DNA of 31,542 bases, taken from JAAFHN01 sp031421855. Its GTDB lineage: Bacteria > Pseudomonadota > Gammaproteobacteria > Burkholderiales > Burkholderiaceae_C. The notes under the pieces are model-generated. The model searched no databases and was not told where the DNA came from. It saw nothing but the letters and a program-made list of their open reading frames with translations. The DNA lies in contig JANOPN010000150.1 of the NCBI GenBank assembly GCA_031421855.1, forward strand, positions 1-31,542. Direction: 5' to 3'. Below are positions 15,852 through 24,588 of the stretch, piece after piece. The position numbers and the translations under genes were made by a program. Positions within the stretch are counted from its first letter, which is position 1. Each line of letters opens with the position of its first letter.

Positions 15852-17744
15852 TTGGAGCAAGCTGAGTACCTGCGGTTGACGCGATTGAGCCAGGAGGATC
15901 ATCAAGATGACCCCTCTGGGCTCAGGCGCGCGCTTGCGGGCTTTGCGCTGTTGGGACACGTCGTTTGTTTGGCTCTCGCGGTCGTCGTGCTGGGCCTTTT
16001 TTGGGTGGCCGCCACGGGAACGCCGATGCGCTTGGGCAGCATCCCTCGGGTCGGCGCAGGGCTGGTTGGCCTGCTGATCTTCGCGCACGGTGCCTGGATA
16101 TTGATTGAGCGTGGAAGTAACTCGCGCGAGCAGTTACGCGACAGGGTGCGCGGCCATGTGGTGACCGACCTTGAAGCGCCTCAACTCTTTGAGGCCTTGA
16201 CGCGGATTCACCGCCGCGCGGGCGGGCCGGCAATCGATGCAGTGATGGTCAATGCTGGTTTTGAAGTCACCCTGCACCAAACACGACGCTTTGGTTTATT
16301 TGGGCGAAGCCGCCAGGTGCTGGTCATTGGGCTGGCGTTGATGATGTCGCTGGACAAGCCGCAGTTCTTCACGGTTTTGGCTCACGAATGCGCGCACCTT
16401 CGGCGGGGCACGGGCAGTTTTTCGGCGTGGATTCACCGCTGTCACTTGGCTTGGCAGGGCTTGTGCGAGCGTGCGCTTGCAGCCAAGGGGTTGTCAGCAG
16501 TGGGTTTGAATCAGTTCTTGAAGTGGTATTTGCCTCGATTTTTTGCCAAGGGTTTTGCCATTCGCCGCGCTGAGTCGTTTGAGGCCGACGCGGTTGCGGC
16601 CGGGCTGATTACGCCCGGTCTGGCCGCCAGCGCACTCATGGAGATGCGCATCAAGCGCGATTGGTTGCGCATGGCTTTTTGGCCCGAACATTGGCGGTTG
16701 GCAATTGGCCAAAGCGAGCCCGCAGGGCCGTTTCGAGCCATGGCGACAGCCTTGGTTCAGGCGGTTGACCCCGAGTTTGCGCGGGTTTCGCTCAAGTCCC
16801 ACTGGGCCGATGAACCCAGTGAAACCGACCCCGTCCCCAGCCTTCGCGAGCGAGTTGAGGCCATGTTGCCCGACAGCTTGGGCGTGCCTCAGGTCAAAGA
16901 CTGGCCTGCGCAGTCGGCGGTTCGCCTATTCAATAAGCCCAAGGTGTGGCTTGACAGGTTTGATGGCCTTTGGCGTGTTGAGTACGCCGCTGCGTGGCGC
17001 GAAGCGCACCGGCGCTTTAACGCAGCGCGTGAGCGCTGTGATGAGTTGGCAGCGCTCAAGACCCGAGCCAATGCCGACGAGCTGGTCGAGTGGGGCGCAC
17101 TGACGGTGCGAATTGCGCCGAGCTTGCCCGTCAGGGCTCTTTTTGAGCTCGCGTTGTCCAAGGCGGTTGATCACCCCCGTGCGCTGATGGGGCTGTCCAA
17201 GCGACACACCGAGCTAAGCCCGCATGAACGCTATGTTCACTTGTGCAAGTTGTATGAGGTCAGCGCGGCACATCGGTGGTGGGCTGCCAACCAGATCACG
17301 ACCTTGCTTGAAGTCAATGTCGATTTGGCCGCGTCGATGACCTCTCACGCAAAAACCTGGCGCATGAAATTAAGAAGCGCGCGCGTCACCCAAGAGCGTG
17401 CGCTTGAGGAAATTGGCGAGGGCGACATCAGCGACCAAACCACCCGCCATGACTTGAGCGAGTTTGAGCTCAGTGAGTTGCGTCACGAGTTGTTGTGTTT
17501 GCCCCAGGTTGTGCAACTTTGGGTGGCCTGCAAGGTGGTTGCGGGGTTTAGCTCGCGGCGCACCTATGCAGCGGTGGTGGTTTTGCGAGACGTTGGCAGC
17601 GATCAATCAAGCGATTTTTTGTTTGACTTGATGGATCAACTCAACATGCCCGGGCCAACCCGCATCGTGCGACAAAGTGCTGCGAGCCCCAAACCCAACG
17701 CACCGTTCGTGTGCGTCCACGACTTGATCAACTCAGCCGCGTGA
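15852..17744 (+). CDS. M48-like membrane metallopeptidase
   Basis: 630 residues, starting at TTG 15852, which is 6 bases after a strong GGGAGG Shine-Dalgarno (15840-15845). Two transmembrane helices lie near residues 31-56 and 66-85. The zinc motif HECAH sits in FFTVLAHECAHLRRG (about 172-186), and the third ligand is probably the Glu in ESFEADAVAAG (about 240-250). This is the layout of M48-type peptidases with a cytoplasmic or periplasmic catalytic domain. The C-terminal half (about 300-630) matches nothing I recognise and may be a helical or TPR-like region. It converges on hpnE with a 17-base overlap. Confidence 0.8.
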   Translation: MEQAEYLRLTRLSQEDHQDDPSGLRRALAGFALLGHVVCLALAVVVLGLFWVAATGTPMRLGSIPRVGAGLVGLLIFAHGAWILIERGSNSREQLRDRVRGHVVTDLEAPQLFEALTRIHRRAGGPAIDAVMVNAGFEVTLHQTRRFGLFGRSRQVLVIGLALMMSLDKPQFFTVLAHECAHLRRGTGSFSAWIHRCHLAWQGLCERALAAKGLSAVGLNQFLKWYLPRFFAKGFAIRRAESFEADAVAAGLITPGLAASALMEMRIKRDWLRMAFWPEHWRLAIGQSEPAGPFRAMATALVQAVDPEFARVSLKSHWADEPSETDPVPSLRERVEAMLPDSLGVPQVKDWPAQSAVRLFNKPKVWLDRFDGLWRVEYAAAWREAHRRFNAARERCDELAALKTRANADELVEWGALTVRIAPSLPVRALFELALSKAVDHPRALMGLSKRHTELSPHERYVHLCKLYEVSAAHRWWAANQITTLLEVNVDLAASMTSHAKTWRMKLRSARVTQERALEEIGEGDISDQTTRHDLSEFELSELRHELLCLPQVVQLWVACKVVAGFSSRRTYAAVVVLRDVGSDQSSDFLFDLMDQLNMPGPTRIVRQSAASPKPNAPFVCVHDLINSAA

Positions 17745-19038
17745 GGTGTTCGACCGCCTGCACTGCGCTTCGCACCGTGCCCTCAAGCGTCGCAGGGTAG
17801 GGCCCGTCAAGGTGGTCACCCACGGCGACCAAGCCGGGCGCGATGCCCGTTGGCGCGCGCTTGAGACCGGGCGTACAGGCAAACGTCGCGCGCTTTTCAA
17901 CAATTGTTTGCACATGCGCCAGCTCAGCCAAGCCCAAATGCACGCGACCTTGGCGCAGGCAGGCATCACCTAGGTGCTGTGCGTCGCCCTCACTGGCGCT
18001 GACAACAAATGCAAGCAGGCCTTTGGTGCCGCCCAGTTGCCCGCGATCAAAAACGAATTGCGCGGGCTCGCTGCTTGACGATTGCAGCGCCAACACGGGG
18101 CTGGCCAGTACGTTGCCGGTGGCCTTGGGCACGCGGGCGTACACGCTGGTGATGGCCTCGTGCTGGAGCGATGACACTGTGTCCGCCCAGTCGGCATTGA
18201 TCGGGTTGATCAAGCGAGCGGCATCAGCGGGCGCGGCGGCGACGATCACCGCATCGGCTTCGTGCGCGACGCCGCCGTCGGACGACTGGGCGATCACCCG
18301 CCACTGGGCGCCGACTTGCTCAATGCCGAGGGCTCGCTGGCCAAGGCAAACCTGTCCGCGCAATGCCACCAAGGCTTGACTTGCGGGCAGCGGTAGCAGG
18401 GCGCTCAAGTCGGCTTTGGGCAGTAAAAAGTCCGAGCCGCCCGGCTCCAAAAACATGGCGTCGCGCAGCACCCGCAAAAACACGCTTGCGCTGGCCTTTG
18501 ACGCGGGCGTATTCAGCGCACTCACACACAGCGGCTCAATCAAATCTTGCATCACCCGAGGCGTGAGCCCCGCGCAAACCTCGCTCACACTCAAGTGAGC
18601 CGCGCAAGTGAATTGTTTGAGCTCCCAGCCCGCCGCGACGCGGCCCAGGCTGAACTTGTCGGCCAGTGTCCAGCCCTTCGCACTCAAAACCGCCAAGCCC
18701 GTTGCCAAGCGAGGCCATTTTGACCACCGCGCATTGACGGCAAAACCGTCGCCATTGGGTCTGCGCATTTGCATCGGAATGCGCACAAACAGCTCGGATT
18801 CGTTCAACCCCAAGCTCGCCATGAAAGCGCGGGTCGCCGCATAAGCACCGATCAAAATGTGTTGACCGTTGTCGAGCACCGCGTCGCCGTGGTCAACCCG
18901 CCGTGCCCGCCCGCCCAAGTGGCGCGAGGCTTCAAGCAAGGTCACTTGTGCCCCTTGACGAGCCGCCAACACCGCCGCAGTGCAGCCGCCCCAGCCCGCG
19001 CCAACGACGCAGACCCTTTTGCCCGCCAAAGCGTTCAA
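17728..19038 (-). CDS. hpnE: Hydroxysqualene dehydroxylase HpnE (FAD-dependent)
   Basis: About 436 residues from TTG 19038. The enzyme reduces hydroxysqualene to squalene in the HpnCDE route. The FAD-binding Rossmann motif VCVVGAGWGGCTAAVLA is at the N-terminus, LLEASRHLGGRARR follows, and the amine-oxidase-type C-terminal GLVAVGDHLDGPYPATLEGTVRSA binds FAD. The TTG start forms a TTGA overlap with the hpnD stop, as in translationally coupled pairs; an alternative GTG at 19077 overlaps hpnD by 43 bases. The end overlaps the convergent peptidase gene. Confidence 0.88.
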   Translation of the reverse strand: MNALAGKRVCVVGAGWGGCTAAVLAARQGAQVTLLEASRHLGGRARRVDHGDAVLDNGQHILIGAYAATRAFMASLGLNESELFVRIPMQMRRPNGDGFAVNARWSKWPRLATGLAVLSAKGWTLADKFSLGRVAAGWELKQFTCAAHLSVSEVCAGLTPRVMQDLIEPLCVSALNTPASKASASVFLRVLRDAMFLEPGGSDFLLPKADLSALLPLPASQALVALRGQVCLGQRALGIEQVGAQWRVIAQSSDGGVAHEADAVIVAAAPADAARLINPINADWADTVSSLQHEAITSVYARVPKATGNVLASPVLALQSSSSEPAQFVFDRGQLGGTKGLLAFVVSASEGDAQHLGDACLRQGRVHLGLAELAHVQTIVEKRATFACTPGLKRAPTGIAPGLVAVGDHLDGPYPATLEGTVRSAVQAVEHLTRLS

Positions 19039-19880
19039 GACACCACGCCAAAAGCCTGAGTCTTCCAGGCCAGCCACAGCTTGCGCAGCGGCGTGAGCCG
19101 GGTGCGTTGGGTCAACACCGAGTTGAAACCACCCGCTTGAATCTCGCGCAGCAAGGTTCGGTAAATGCTGGCCATCATCAAGCCCGGCTTTTGCGACCGA
19201 AAATCTGCTGCAGGCAGCATCGCCAGGGCTTGGTCGTACGTGGCCAGCGCGCGCTCGGTTTGGAACTTCATCAGCGCATCAAAACGCTCTGACGGCACGC
19301 GCTTGATCACCTCGTGGGCTTTCACATCAAAGCGCTGCAACTCGTCAATCGGCAGGTAAATGCGACCCATCACCGCGTCTTCGCCAACGTCGCGGATGAT
19401 GTTGGTGAGCTGAAACGCCAAGCCCAGCGTGTGCGCATACGCGGTGGTTTGCTCGGTCGTTTGTCCAAAAATCCGCGCCGCAACCTCGCCCACCATGCCT
19501 GCGACCAAATGGCAATAGCGCTGCAAACCCGCAAAATCAAGGTAGCGGCTCTGTTGCAAATCCATCTCGCAGCCGTCAATGATGGCGTTCAAGTGGCGCA
19601 TCTCGATTTTGTAGGCATCAGCCAGCGGCATCAGCGCTTTCATGACTGGGTGAGTCGGCTGCCCAGCAAACGCCTGAGCCACTTGGCTGCGCCACCAGGC
19701 CAGCTTGGTAGCCGCAACGCCGGGGTCGGTCGTCTCATCAACCACGTCGTCTACCTCGCGGCAAAAGGCATAAAACGCGGTGATCGCGGCGCGCCGATCT
19801 TTGGGTAAAAACAAAAACGCGTAGTAAAAACTGCTGCCAGATGCGGCCGCTTTCTCTTGAACATACTGCTCGGGTGTCAT
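19035..19880 (-). CDS. hpnD: Presqualene diphosphate synthase HpnD
   Basis: 281 residues. It condenses two farnesyl diphosphates to presqualene diphosphate. Aspartate-rich motifs are REVDDVVDE (about 41-49) and NIIRDVGEDA (about 165-174), and FYYAFLFLPKDRRAAITAFYAFCREVDD is the typical trans-prenyltransferase start. The layout is HpnD rather than HpnC. It is coupled to hpnE. HpnC and a squalene-hopene cyclase are not present in this window. Confidence 0.9.
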   Translation of the reverse strand: MTPEQYVQEKAAASGSSFYYAFLFLPKDRRAAITAFYAFCREVDDVVDETTDPGVAATKLAWWRSQVAQAFAGQPTHPVMKALMPLADAYKIEMRHLNAIIDGCEMDLQQSRYLDFAGLQRYCHLVAGMVGEVAARIFGQTTEQTTAYAHTLGLAFQLTNIIRDVGEDAVMGRIYLPIDELQRFDVKAHEVIKRVPSERFDALMKFQTERALATYDQALAMLPAADFRSQKPGLMMASIYRTLLREIQAGGFNSVLTQRTRLTPLRKLWLAWKTQAFGVVS

Positions 19881-19957
19881 GCACTCAAGCTTACCAGCGG
19901 GCGACTACAGACCGCCTGAGCGGCCGTTGGGCGCGTTTGGGCAGCAATTAAGTGACA

Positions 19958-19998
19958 AATCGGCACTTGGTCACCGTATTCATTGACATCAATGCTAT
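19958..19998 (-). repeat. Interspersed 41-bp repeat, copy between hpnD and hydrolase
   Basis: On the minus strand it reads ATAGCATTGATGTCAATGAA then TACGGTGACCAAGTGCC. It is one of two copies in minus orientation. It lies in the 134-bp spacer after the hydrolase operon and before hpnD. Confidence 0.75.
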
Positions 19999-20014
19999 CA
20001 AAAGATGACTGAAC

Positions 20015-20887
20015 TCAGCGTGCTTCTAAAAAATCCGCCACCCATTTCAGCTGGCCCGGCACATTGAGTGCGGGTGCGTGGCCGCAGTCGGGTACTTCAA
20101 TCACCTCCAGCACGCCCATTTTGCCAGGGCCTCGGGTGCGCATTTGCGCCACCGCAGACGGCAGCACCAAGTCGCTGTGCTGTCCGCGAAGGCACAAAAC
20201 CGGGATGTCGATCGCGTCGTATGCCTGCCACAGCGCGTAGTCGTCTGCATGGTGGGTGAACTGCCCCATGGCGGCTGGGTCGTAGTGCGGCGTGACCCAA
20301 CCATTGGCCAAGCGCCGGGTTGAGGATTCAGTCAACCGTCGCCACTGCGCGTCGCTCAAGTAGCCGTACGGCGCGTAGGCTTGGCGAAAAAACGCCTCTA
20401 ACTCGCGCATGGAGGCAAAGCTGGGCGGCTGACTCGCATACGCTTTGATGCGCTCTATGGCACTTGCGGCAAGCTCAGGCGCGTTGTCGTTCAACACCAA
20501 TCGTTTGATTCTCGCTTTGAGGCTGGGCTCGGCCAGCCCTGCTGCGCAAACCATGCCAATCGCACCGCCCATGGAGGTGCCAACCCAGTGCACCGCGTCC
20601 AGGCCCAGCTGCTCGATCAGCTCGCGTGCCAAGCGCGCGTAAAACGACAAACAATACTCAGTCATTGGCTCGGGGCTCCACTGGCTCAAGCCGCGTCCGA
20701 TGGTGTCGGGGCACACCACGCGCCAGCCTCGGCCGCTGAGGTGCCGCGCCAGTTCATCCATGTCTCGCCCGGTGCGAGCCAAGCCATGCCACGCAATGAC
20801 GGTACCGAGTTGTGGCCCAAGGCTTGGCCAGTCGGTGAAGTGAATTTCGCGCCCAGCGCAAACCGCATAGTTCGAGCTGAAACTCAT
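20015..20887 (-). CDS. Alpha/beta hydrolase, end of transporter operon
   Basis: About 290 residues from ATG 20887, which overlaps the livM stop (ATGA). The alpha/beta hydrolase fold is clear: GTVIAWHGLARTGRDMDELA (oxyanion region), nucleophile elbow VGTSMGGA with Ser105, the acid Asp in LRGQHSDLVLP and the catalytic His in VPDCGHAPALN. No signal peptide is seen, so it acts in the cytoplasm. Being translationally coupled to an importer, it probably hydrolyses the imported compound (ester, amide or lactone). The substrate is unknown. Confidence 0.85.
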   Translation of the reverse strand: MSFSSNYAVCAGREIHFTDWPSLGPQLGTVIAWHGLARTGRDMDELARHLSGRGWRVVCPDTIGRGLSQWSPEPMTEYCLSFYARLARELIEQLGLDAVHWVGTSMGGAIGMVCAAGLAEPSLKARIKRLVLNDNAPELAASAIERIKAYASQPPSFASMRELEAFFRQAYAPYGYLSDAQWRRLTESSTRRLANGWVTPHYDPAAMGQFTHHADDYALWQAYDAIDIPVLCLRGQHSDLVLPSAVAQMRTRGPGKMGVLEVIEVPDCGHAPALNVPGQLKWVADFLEAR

Positions 20888-21960
20888 GCTTTGGCCCCTT
20901 GAGGTGCAGCCGCCGCACGCAGCCGCCCCACCACACCCGTTGGAAAGAAGTAAACCGCCAAAACAAACAGCAAACCGAGCCACAGCAACCAGCGATCAGG
21001 CGAAAAAAGCGCCGACAACATCGGCACGGGGCTGGCTGCGTCACTGAGCAGCTTCAGCCCGTCTTGCAAGTAACTTTGCGCCACCATGAAGACCACGGCG
21101 CCAATGACGGCCCCATACATCGTGCCCATGCCGCCGATCACCACGATCAACAGCACGTCCATCATGATCTCAAACGACAGCGAGGTGTCGGGCCCGCTGT
21201 AGCGCAACCAAATCGAGAGCAGCGCCCCCGCCACGGTTGCAAAAGCGGCCGACAACACGTTTGACAGGGTTCGGTACACGACCACGCGGTAGCCAATGGC
21301 CTCGGCCCGAAACTCGTTTTCGCGAATGGCTTGCAGCACCCGGCCAAAAGGCGAGTTCACAATGCGCAGCAACACCAAAAATAGCGCAGCCACCGCGAAG
21401 AAGAGCAAGTAGTAGGTCAAGAGCCGACCGTCAATGCTGACCCCCAACACGGGCGAGTCGACAAACAGGGTGGACGGCGACAGCAGCGCGGGCAGCTTGA
21501 AGCTCAGCCCGTCTTCGCCGCCCGTGAATTCAGACAACTGCGACACCCCGGTTTGAAACGCGCTGGCCACTGCCAAGGTGATCATGGCAAAGAAGATCGC
21601 CTTCACCCGAAGCGAAAACAAACCCACCGCCAGCGACACCACCGTCGACAGCAGCATCGCGCAAACCAAGCCAATGCCCATGGCTGACCAAGTGGGGCCA
21701 AGCTGGGTGCTGGCTATGGCAACGCCGTAGGCACCCATGCCAAAAAACAAGGTGTGCGCAAAGCTCACGATGCCGGTGTAGCCCAGCAGCAAGTCAAAGC
21801 TGGCGACCAAGAGCACGAAGACGAGCACCTTGGCGGCCACGTTAAGCGCCTTGACGCCAGGAAACACAAAGGGCGCAAATGCCAAGCCCAACACCAAAGC
21901 AATCAGAAGTATCGCCAGCCAGCGGCTGCGCGGCAAGTCGTTAGAAAGGATACGCATCAT
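20884..21960 (-). CDS. LIV-type ABC transporter permease, LivM family (second cluster)
   Basis: 358 residues with nine to ten hydrophobic segments. The motif ASFDLLLGYTGIVSFAHTLFFGMGAYG (about 53-80) is the LivM hallmark, and AIRENEFRAEAIGY with VVIGGMGTMYGAVIGAVVF is the coupling loop. The start overlaps the livH stop (ATGA), and a second ATG follows at once. It ends in the ATGA overlap with the hydrolase. Confidence 0.92.
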   Translation of the reverse strand: MMRILSNDLPRSRWLAILLIALVLGLAFAPFVFPGVKALNVAAKVLVFVLLVASFDLLLGYTGIVSFAHTLFFGMGAYGVAIASTQLGPTWSAMGIGLVCAMLLSTVVSLAVGLFSLRVKAIFFAMITLAVASAFQTGVSQLSEFTGGEDGLSFKLPALLSPSTLFVDSPVLGVSIDGRLLTYYLLFFAVAALFLVLLRIVNSPFGRVLQAIRENEFRAEAIGYRVVVYRTLSNVLSAAFATVAGALLSIWLRYSGPDTSLSFEIMMDVLLIVVIGGMGTMYGAVIGAVVFMVAQSYLQDGLKLLSDAASPVPMLSALFSPDRWLLWLGLLFVLAVYFFPTGVVGRLRAAAAPQGAKA

Positions 21961-22958
21961 CGGTTAGCCACCGGGTACAGGCCTTGGGGCCGCCACATCA
22001 ACACCGCCGCCATCAGCGCGATGTTGGAGAAAAGGGCCACTTTGGGCAACAAAAAGCCGGTGTAGTTGGCCATCAGCCCCACCAACAAGGCCCCAATCAA
22101 TGCGCCGCCAGTGGAGCCCAGCCCGCCGATGATGATGACGATGAAGATCAACACATTGACCTGCGCGCCCATTTGCGGCGTGACGCTTTGCTGGTACATG
22201 CCCCACATCACGCCGCCCAAGCCCGCCAAAGCGCTGCCCGCCACAAACACACCCACAAAAAGCCGCTTGATCGCATAACCGAGTGACTCGACCATTTCAC
22301 GGTCTTGCACGCCCGCCCGAATCAGCAAACCGACCTTGGTTCGGCTAAGCGTGAGCATTTGGGCCGCAAAAACCGCCAAGCCCACCACCACAGCCAGCAG
22401 GCGAAAGCGCTCAATGCTGGCTTCGCCCACGATGATCGCGCCGCGCATCCCCTCGGGCAAGGGCAGAGGGATTTGCAGCGGCCCCCAAATGACCTTGATC
22501 AACTCCTCACCAATGATCATGCCGCCCATTGTGATGAGGATTTGCTTCAAGTGCTGGCCGTACACCGGGCGCACGATGAAGCGCTCAAACGCCAAACCCA
22601 CCGCGCCCGCCACGCCCATGGCAATGAGCATGGCCGGCAGCACCGCGACCAAATTGCGCCACAACTCGGCTGAACCCGTCCAGTCGCTCATGCCACCCAG
22701 CACGCTGGTGGCCACAAATGCACCCAAGGCAATGAACACGCCGTGGCCAAAGTTGAGCACATCCATGAGGCCGAAAATCAGCGTCAGGCCAGCGGCAATG
22801 ATGAAAATGATCATGCCCATGGCCAAACCCGCCACCGTCAGCGTGAGCCAGGTTGAGTCCGAGCCGACCGCTGGCAGCGCCAGCAAAGCCAAAACCGGCA
22901 CGAGCAGCAGCGGCTGCCAATCGACTTTGAGAGCACCCAAACGGGCCTGCGCCGTCAC
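21957..22958 (-). CDS. LIV-type ABC transporter permease, LivH family (second cluster)
   Basis: 333 residues. The first hydrophobic segments precede AMGMIIFIIAAGLTLIFGLMDVLNFGHGVF (about 47-75), the LivH motif, and GLGSTGGALIGALLVGLMANY lies near the end. The start is GTG 22958 in a GTGA overlap with the livF stop. The N-terminal extension of about 35 residues before the first motif is longer than in the first cluster's LivH. Confidence 0.92.
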   Translation of the reverse strand: MTAQARLGALKVDWQPLLLVPVLALLALPAVGSDSTWLTLTVAGLAMGMIIFIIAAGLTLIFGLMDVLNFGHGVFIALGAFVATSVLGGMSDWTGSAELWRNLVAVLPAMLIAMGVAGAVGLAFERFIVRPVYGQHLKQILITMGGMIIGEELIKVIWGPLQIPLPLPEGMRGAIIVGEASIERFRLLAVVVGLAVFAAQMLTLSRTKVGLLIRAGVQDREMVESLGYAIKRLFVGVFVAGSALAGLGGVMWGMYQQSVTPQMGAQVNVLIFIVIIIGGLGSTGGALIGALLVGLMANYTGFLLPKVALFSNIALMAAVLMWRPQGLYPVANR

Positions 22959-23692
22959 AGCGCCAACCCCAGCAAACGGCGCTGCAAGGCCGCGTCGCCG
23001 CTCAACTCGCTCATCGCGCCGGTATGCACCACGCGGCCGTTGTCCATCACGGCCACGGTGTCGCCTAAGGCGTTGGCAAAGCCCATGTTTTGCTCAACCA
23101 ACAAAATCGTCACCCCGCTGGCTTTTAGCTGTGCAAAGGCCTCGATCATGTTGTTGATGATGGCCGGGGCCAGGCCTTTGCTGGGCTCGTCGACCACGAG
23201 CAACTCGCGTGGCTCAATCATCGCCCGCGCCACGGCCAGCATTTGCTTTTGCCCGCCCGACAACTTGCCAGCCGGGTGGTTCCAAAACTTTTCAACGGGG
23301 GCGAACAGCTTAAAAATCCAGCTCAAGCGAGCTTCGTCAATGTTGCTCACCCGGCTAGCTTGCCGCGCAGCCAGCAGCATGTTTTCTTTGACGCTCAGGT
23401 CAGCAAAAATGCCCATGTTCTCAGGCACATAGGCCACGCCCATGCGCGCGATGTCGGGCGTTGCAACGGCCGTGATGTCTTGCCCATTGAAGCTCACGCT
23501 ACCAGACTTGGCGCGCCACAGGCCCATGAGCGTGCGAAGCGTGGTGGTTTTGCCTGCGCCGTTGCGCCCCAGCAGCATGGTGACTTGACCACGCGGCACA
23601 CTCAAACTCACGCCGTGCAAGATGTGATACGCCCCAATGAAGGTGTGCACATCGCGCAGCTGCACCAAGTTTGGGTGAGCGGCGGCGCTCAT
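22955..23692 (-). CDS. LIV-type ABC transporter ATP-binding protein, LivF family (second cluster)
   Basis: 245 residues. Walker A GRNGAGKTT, the LivF-type YVPENMGIFADLSVKENM, the signature LSGGQKQMLAVARA, Walker B LLVVDEPSKGLAP and the switch region LLVEQNMGFA are all present and canonical. It overlaps livG by 4 bases at its start and livH at its end. Confidence 0.93.
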   Translation of the reverse strand: MSAAAHPNLVQLRDVHTFIGAYHILHGVSLSVPRGQVTMLLGRNGAGKTTTLRTLMGLWRAKSGSVSFNGQDITAVATPDIARMGVAYVPENMGIFADLSVKENMLLAARQASRVSNIDEARLSWIFKLFAPVEKFWNHPAGKLSGGQKQMLAVARAMIEPRELLVVDEPSKGLAPAIINNMIEAFAQLKASGVTILLVEQNMGFANALGDTVAVMDNGRVVHTGAMSELSGDAALQRRLLGLAL

Positions 23693-24462
23693 GATGCAGC
23701 CTTTGCCGCAACGCCCAAATAGGCCTCTTGCACCACGGCTGATGCGATCACCGTGGCAGGGTCGCCATCGGCCACCAGTTGGCCGTTGTGCAGCACGATG
23801 ATGCGGTCGGCCAGCTCGCGCACCACGTCCATTTTGTGTTCCACCAACAAAATGGTCTTGCTGCGGTCGGCTTTGAGGCGGCGAATCAGGTTGAGGATGA
23901 CGGGTGCTTCGTCGCTGCTCATGCCGGCGGTGGGTTCGTCAAACATGTACACCTGCGGGTCAAGCGCCATGAGCAAGGCGACTTCAAGCTTGCGTTGATC
24001 GCCGTGAGGCAGGGCGGCCACGGTGTCGCTCGCTCGCTCGTTCAGGCTGACGGATGCCAGCAACTCCAGCGCACGCGCCGTCAAGTCGGTGTGGTCGCTC
24101 CAAATGCTCCACAAATTCAGCCCGCGCCGATGCGAGCCGGCCGACAGGGCTTGCAGCCCCAAGCGCACGTTTTCCAGCACCGTCAAGTTGGCAAATAAGC
24201 TGGTCAACTGAAACGCCCGCCCCAAACCCGCCCGGGTGCGGGCCGACGCGCTCATGCCGCTCAGCTCGCGCCCACCCAAATGCACGCTGCCCTGGCTGGC
24301 CGCCAACTGGCCCGAAATCAGGTTGAAAAACGTGGTTTTACCCGCACCATTTGGCCCCACGATGGCCGTCAAGTTGCCGGGCTCAAACACGCAGCTCACC
24401 GCGTTGACGGCCACATGGCCACCAAAGCTGATGCCCAGATTGCGGGTTTCTAAGAGTGACAT
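23689..24462 (-). CDS. LIV-type ABC transporter ATP-binding protein, LivG family (second cluster)
   Basis: 257 residues. Walker A GPNGAGKTT, the LivG-type GLGRAFQLTSLFANLTVLENVRL, the degenerate signature LPHGDQRKLEVALL, Walker B VYMFDEPTAGMSSDE and the switch region LLVEHKMDVV are present. It ends AYLGVAAKAAS and overlaps livF by 4 bases. It lies 126 bp after the binding-protein gene, across a repeat copy, and has no clear Shine-Dalgarno. Confidence 0.92.
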   Translation of the reverse strand: MSLLETRNLGISFGGHVAVNAVSCVFEPGNLTAIVGPNGAGKTTFFNLISGQLAASQGSVHLGGRELSGMSASARTRAGLGRAFQLTSLFANLTVLENVRLGLQALSAGSHRRGLNLWSIWSDHTDLTARALELLASVSLNERASDTVAALPHGDQRKLEVALLMALDPQVYMFDEPTAGMSSDEAPVILNLIRRLKADRSKTILLVEHKMDVVRELADRIIVLHNGQLVADGDPATVIASAVVQEAYLGVAAKAAS

Positions 24463-24488
24463 AAACGTGTCAAATGACTAACAAAATG

Positions 24489-24529
24489 ATAGCAGTAAAC
24501 CCAATGAATCCGGTGACCAGATGCCAAAA
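24489..24529 (+). repeat. Interspersed 41-bp repeat, copy inside the transporter operon
   Basis: Core CCCAATGAATCCGGTGACCA, identical to consensus across the centre. It lies within the sigma-54-controlled operon, between the binding-protein gene and livG, so it is probably transcribed and may modulate processing there. Confidence 0.85.
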
Positions 24530-24588
24530 AACCATCAAATTCACCCCCAATCATCCCCAGTCACTGTCTGGCGTGCTGTGGCGTGCTT

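Noticed and set aside
22336..23157. 273-codon plus-strand frame
   Set aside because: Antisense to livH and livF of the second cluster, rich in Pro, Met and Arg as expected for a shadow frame.
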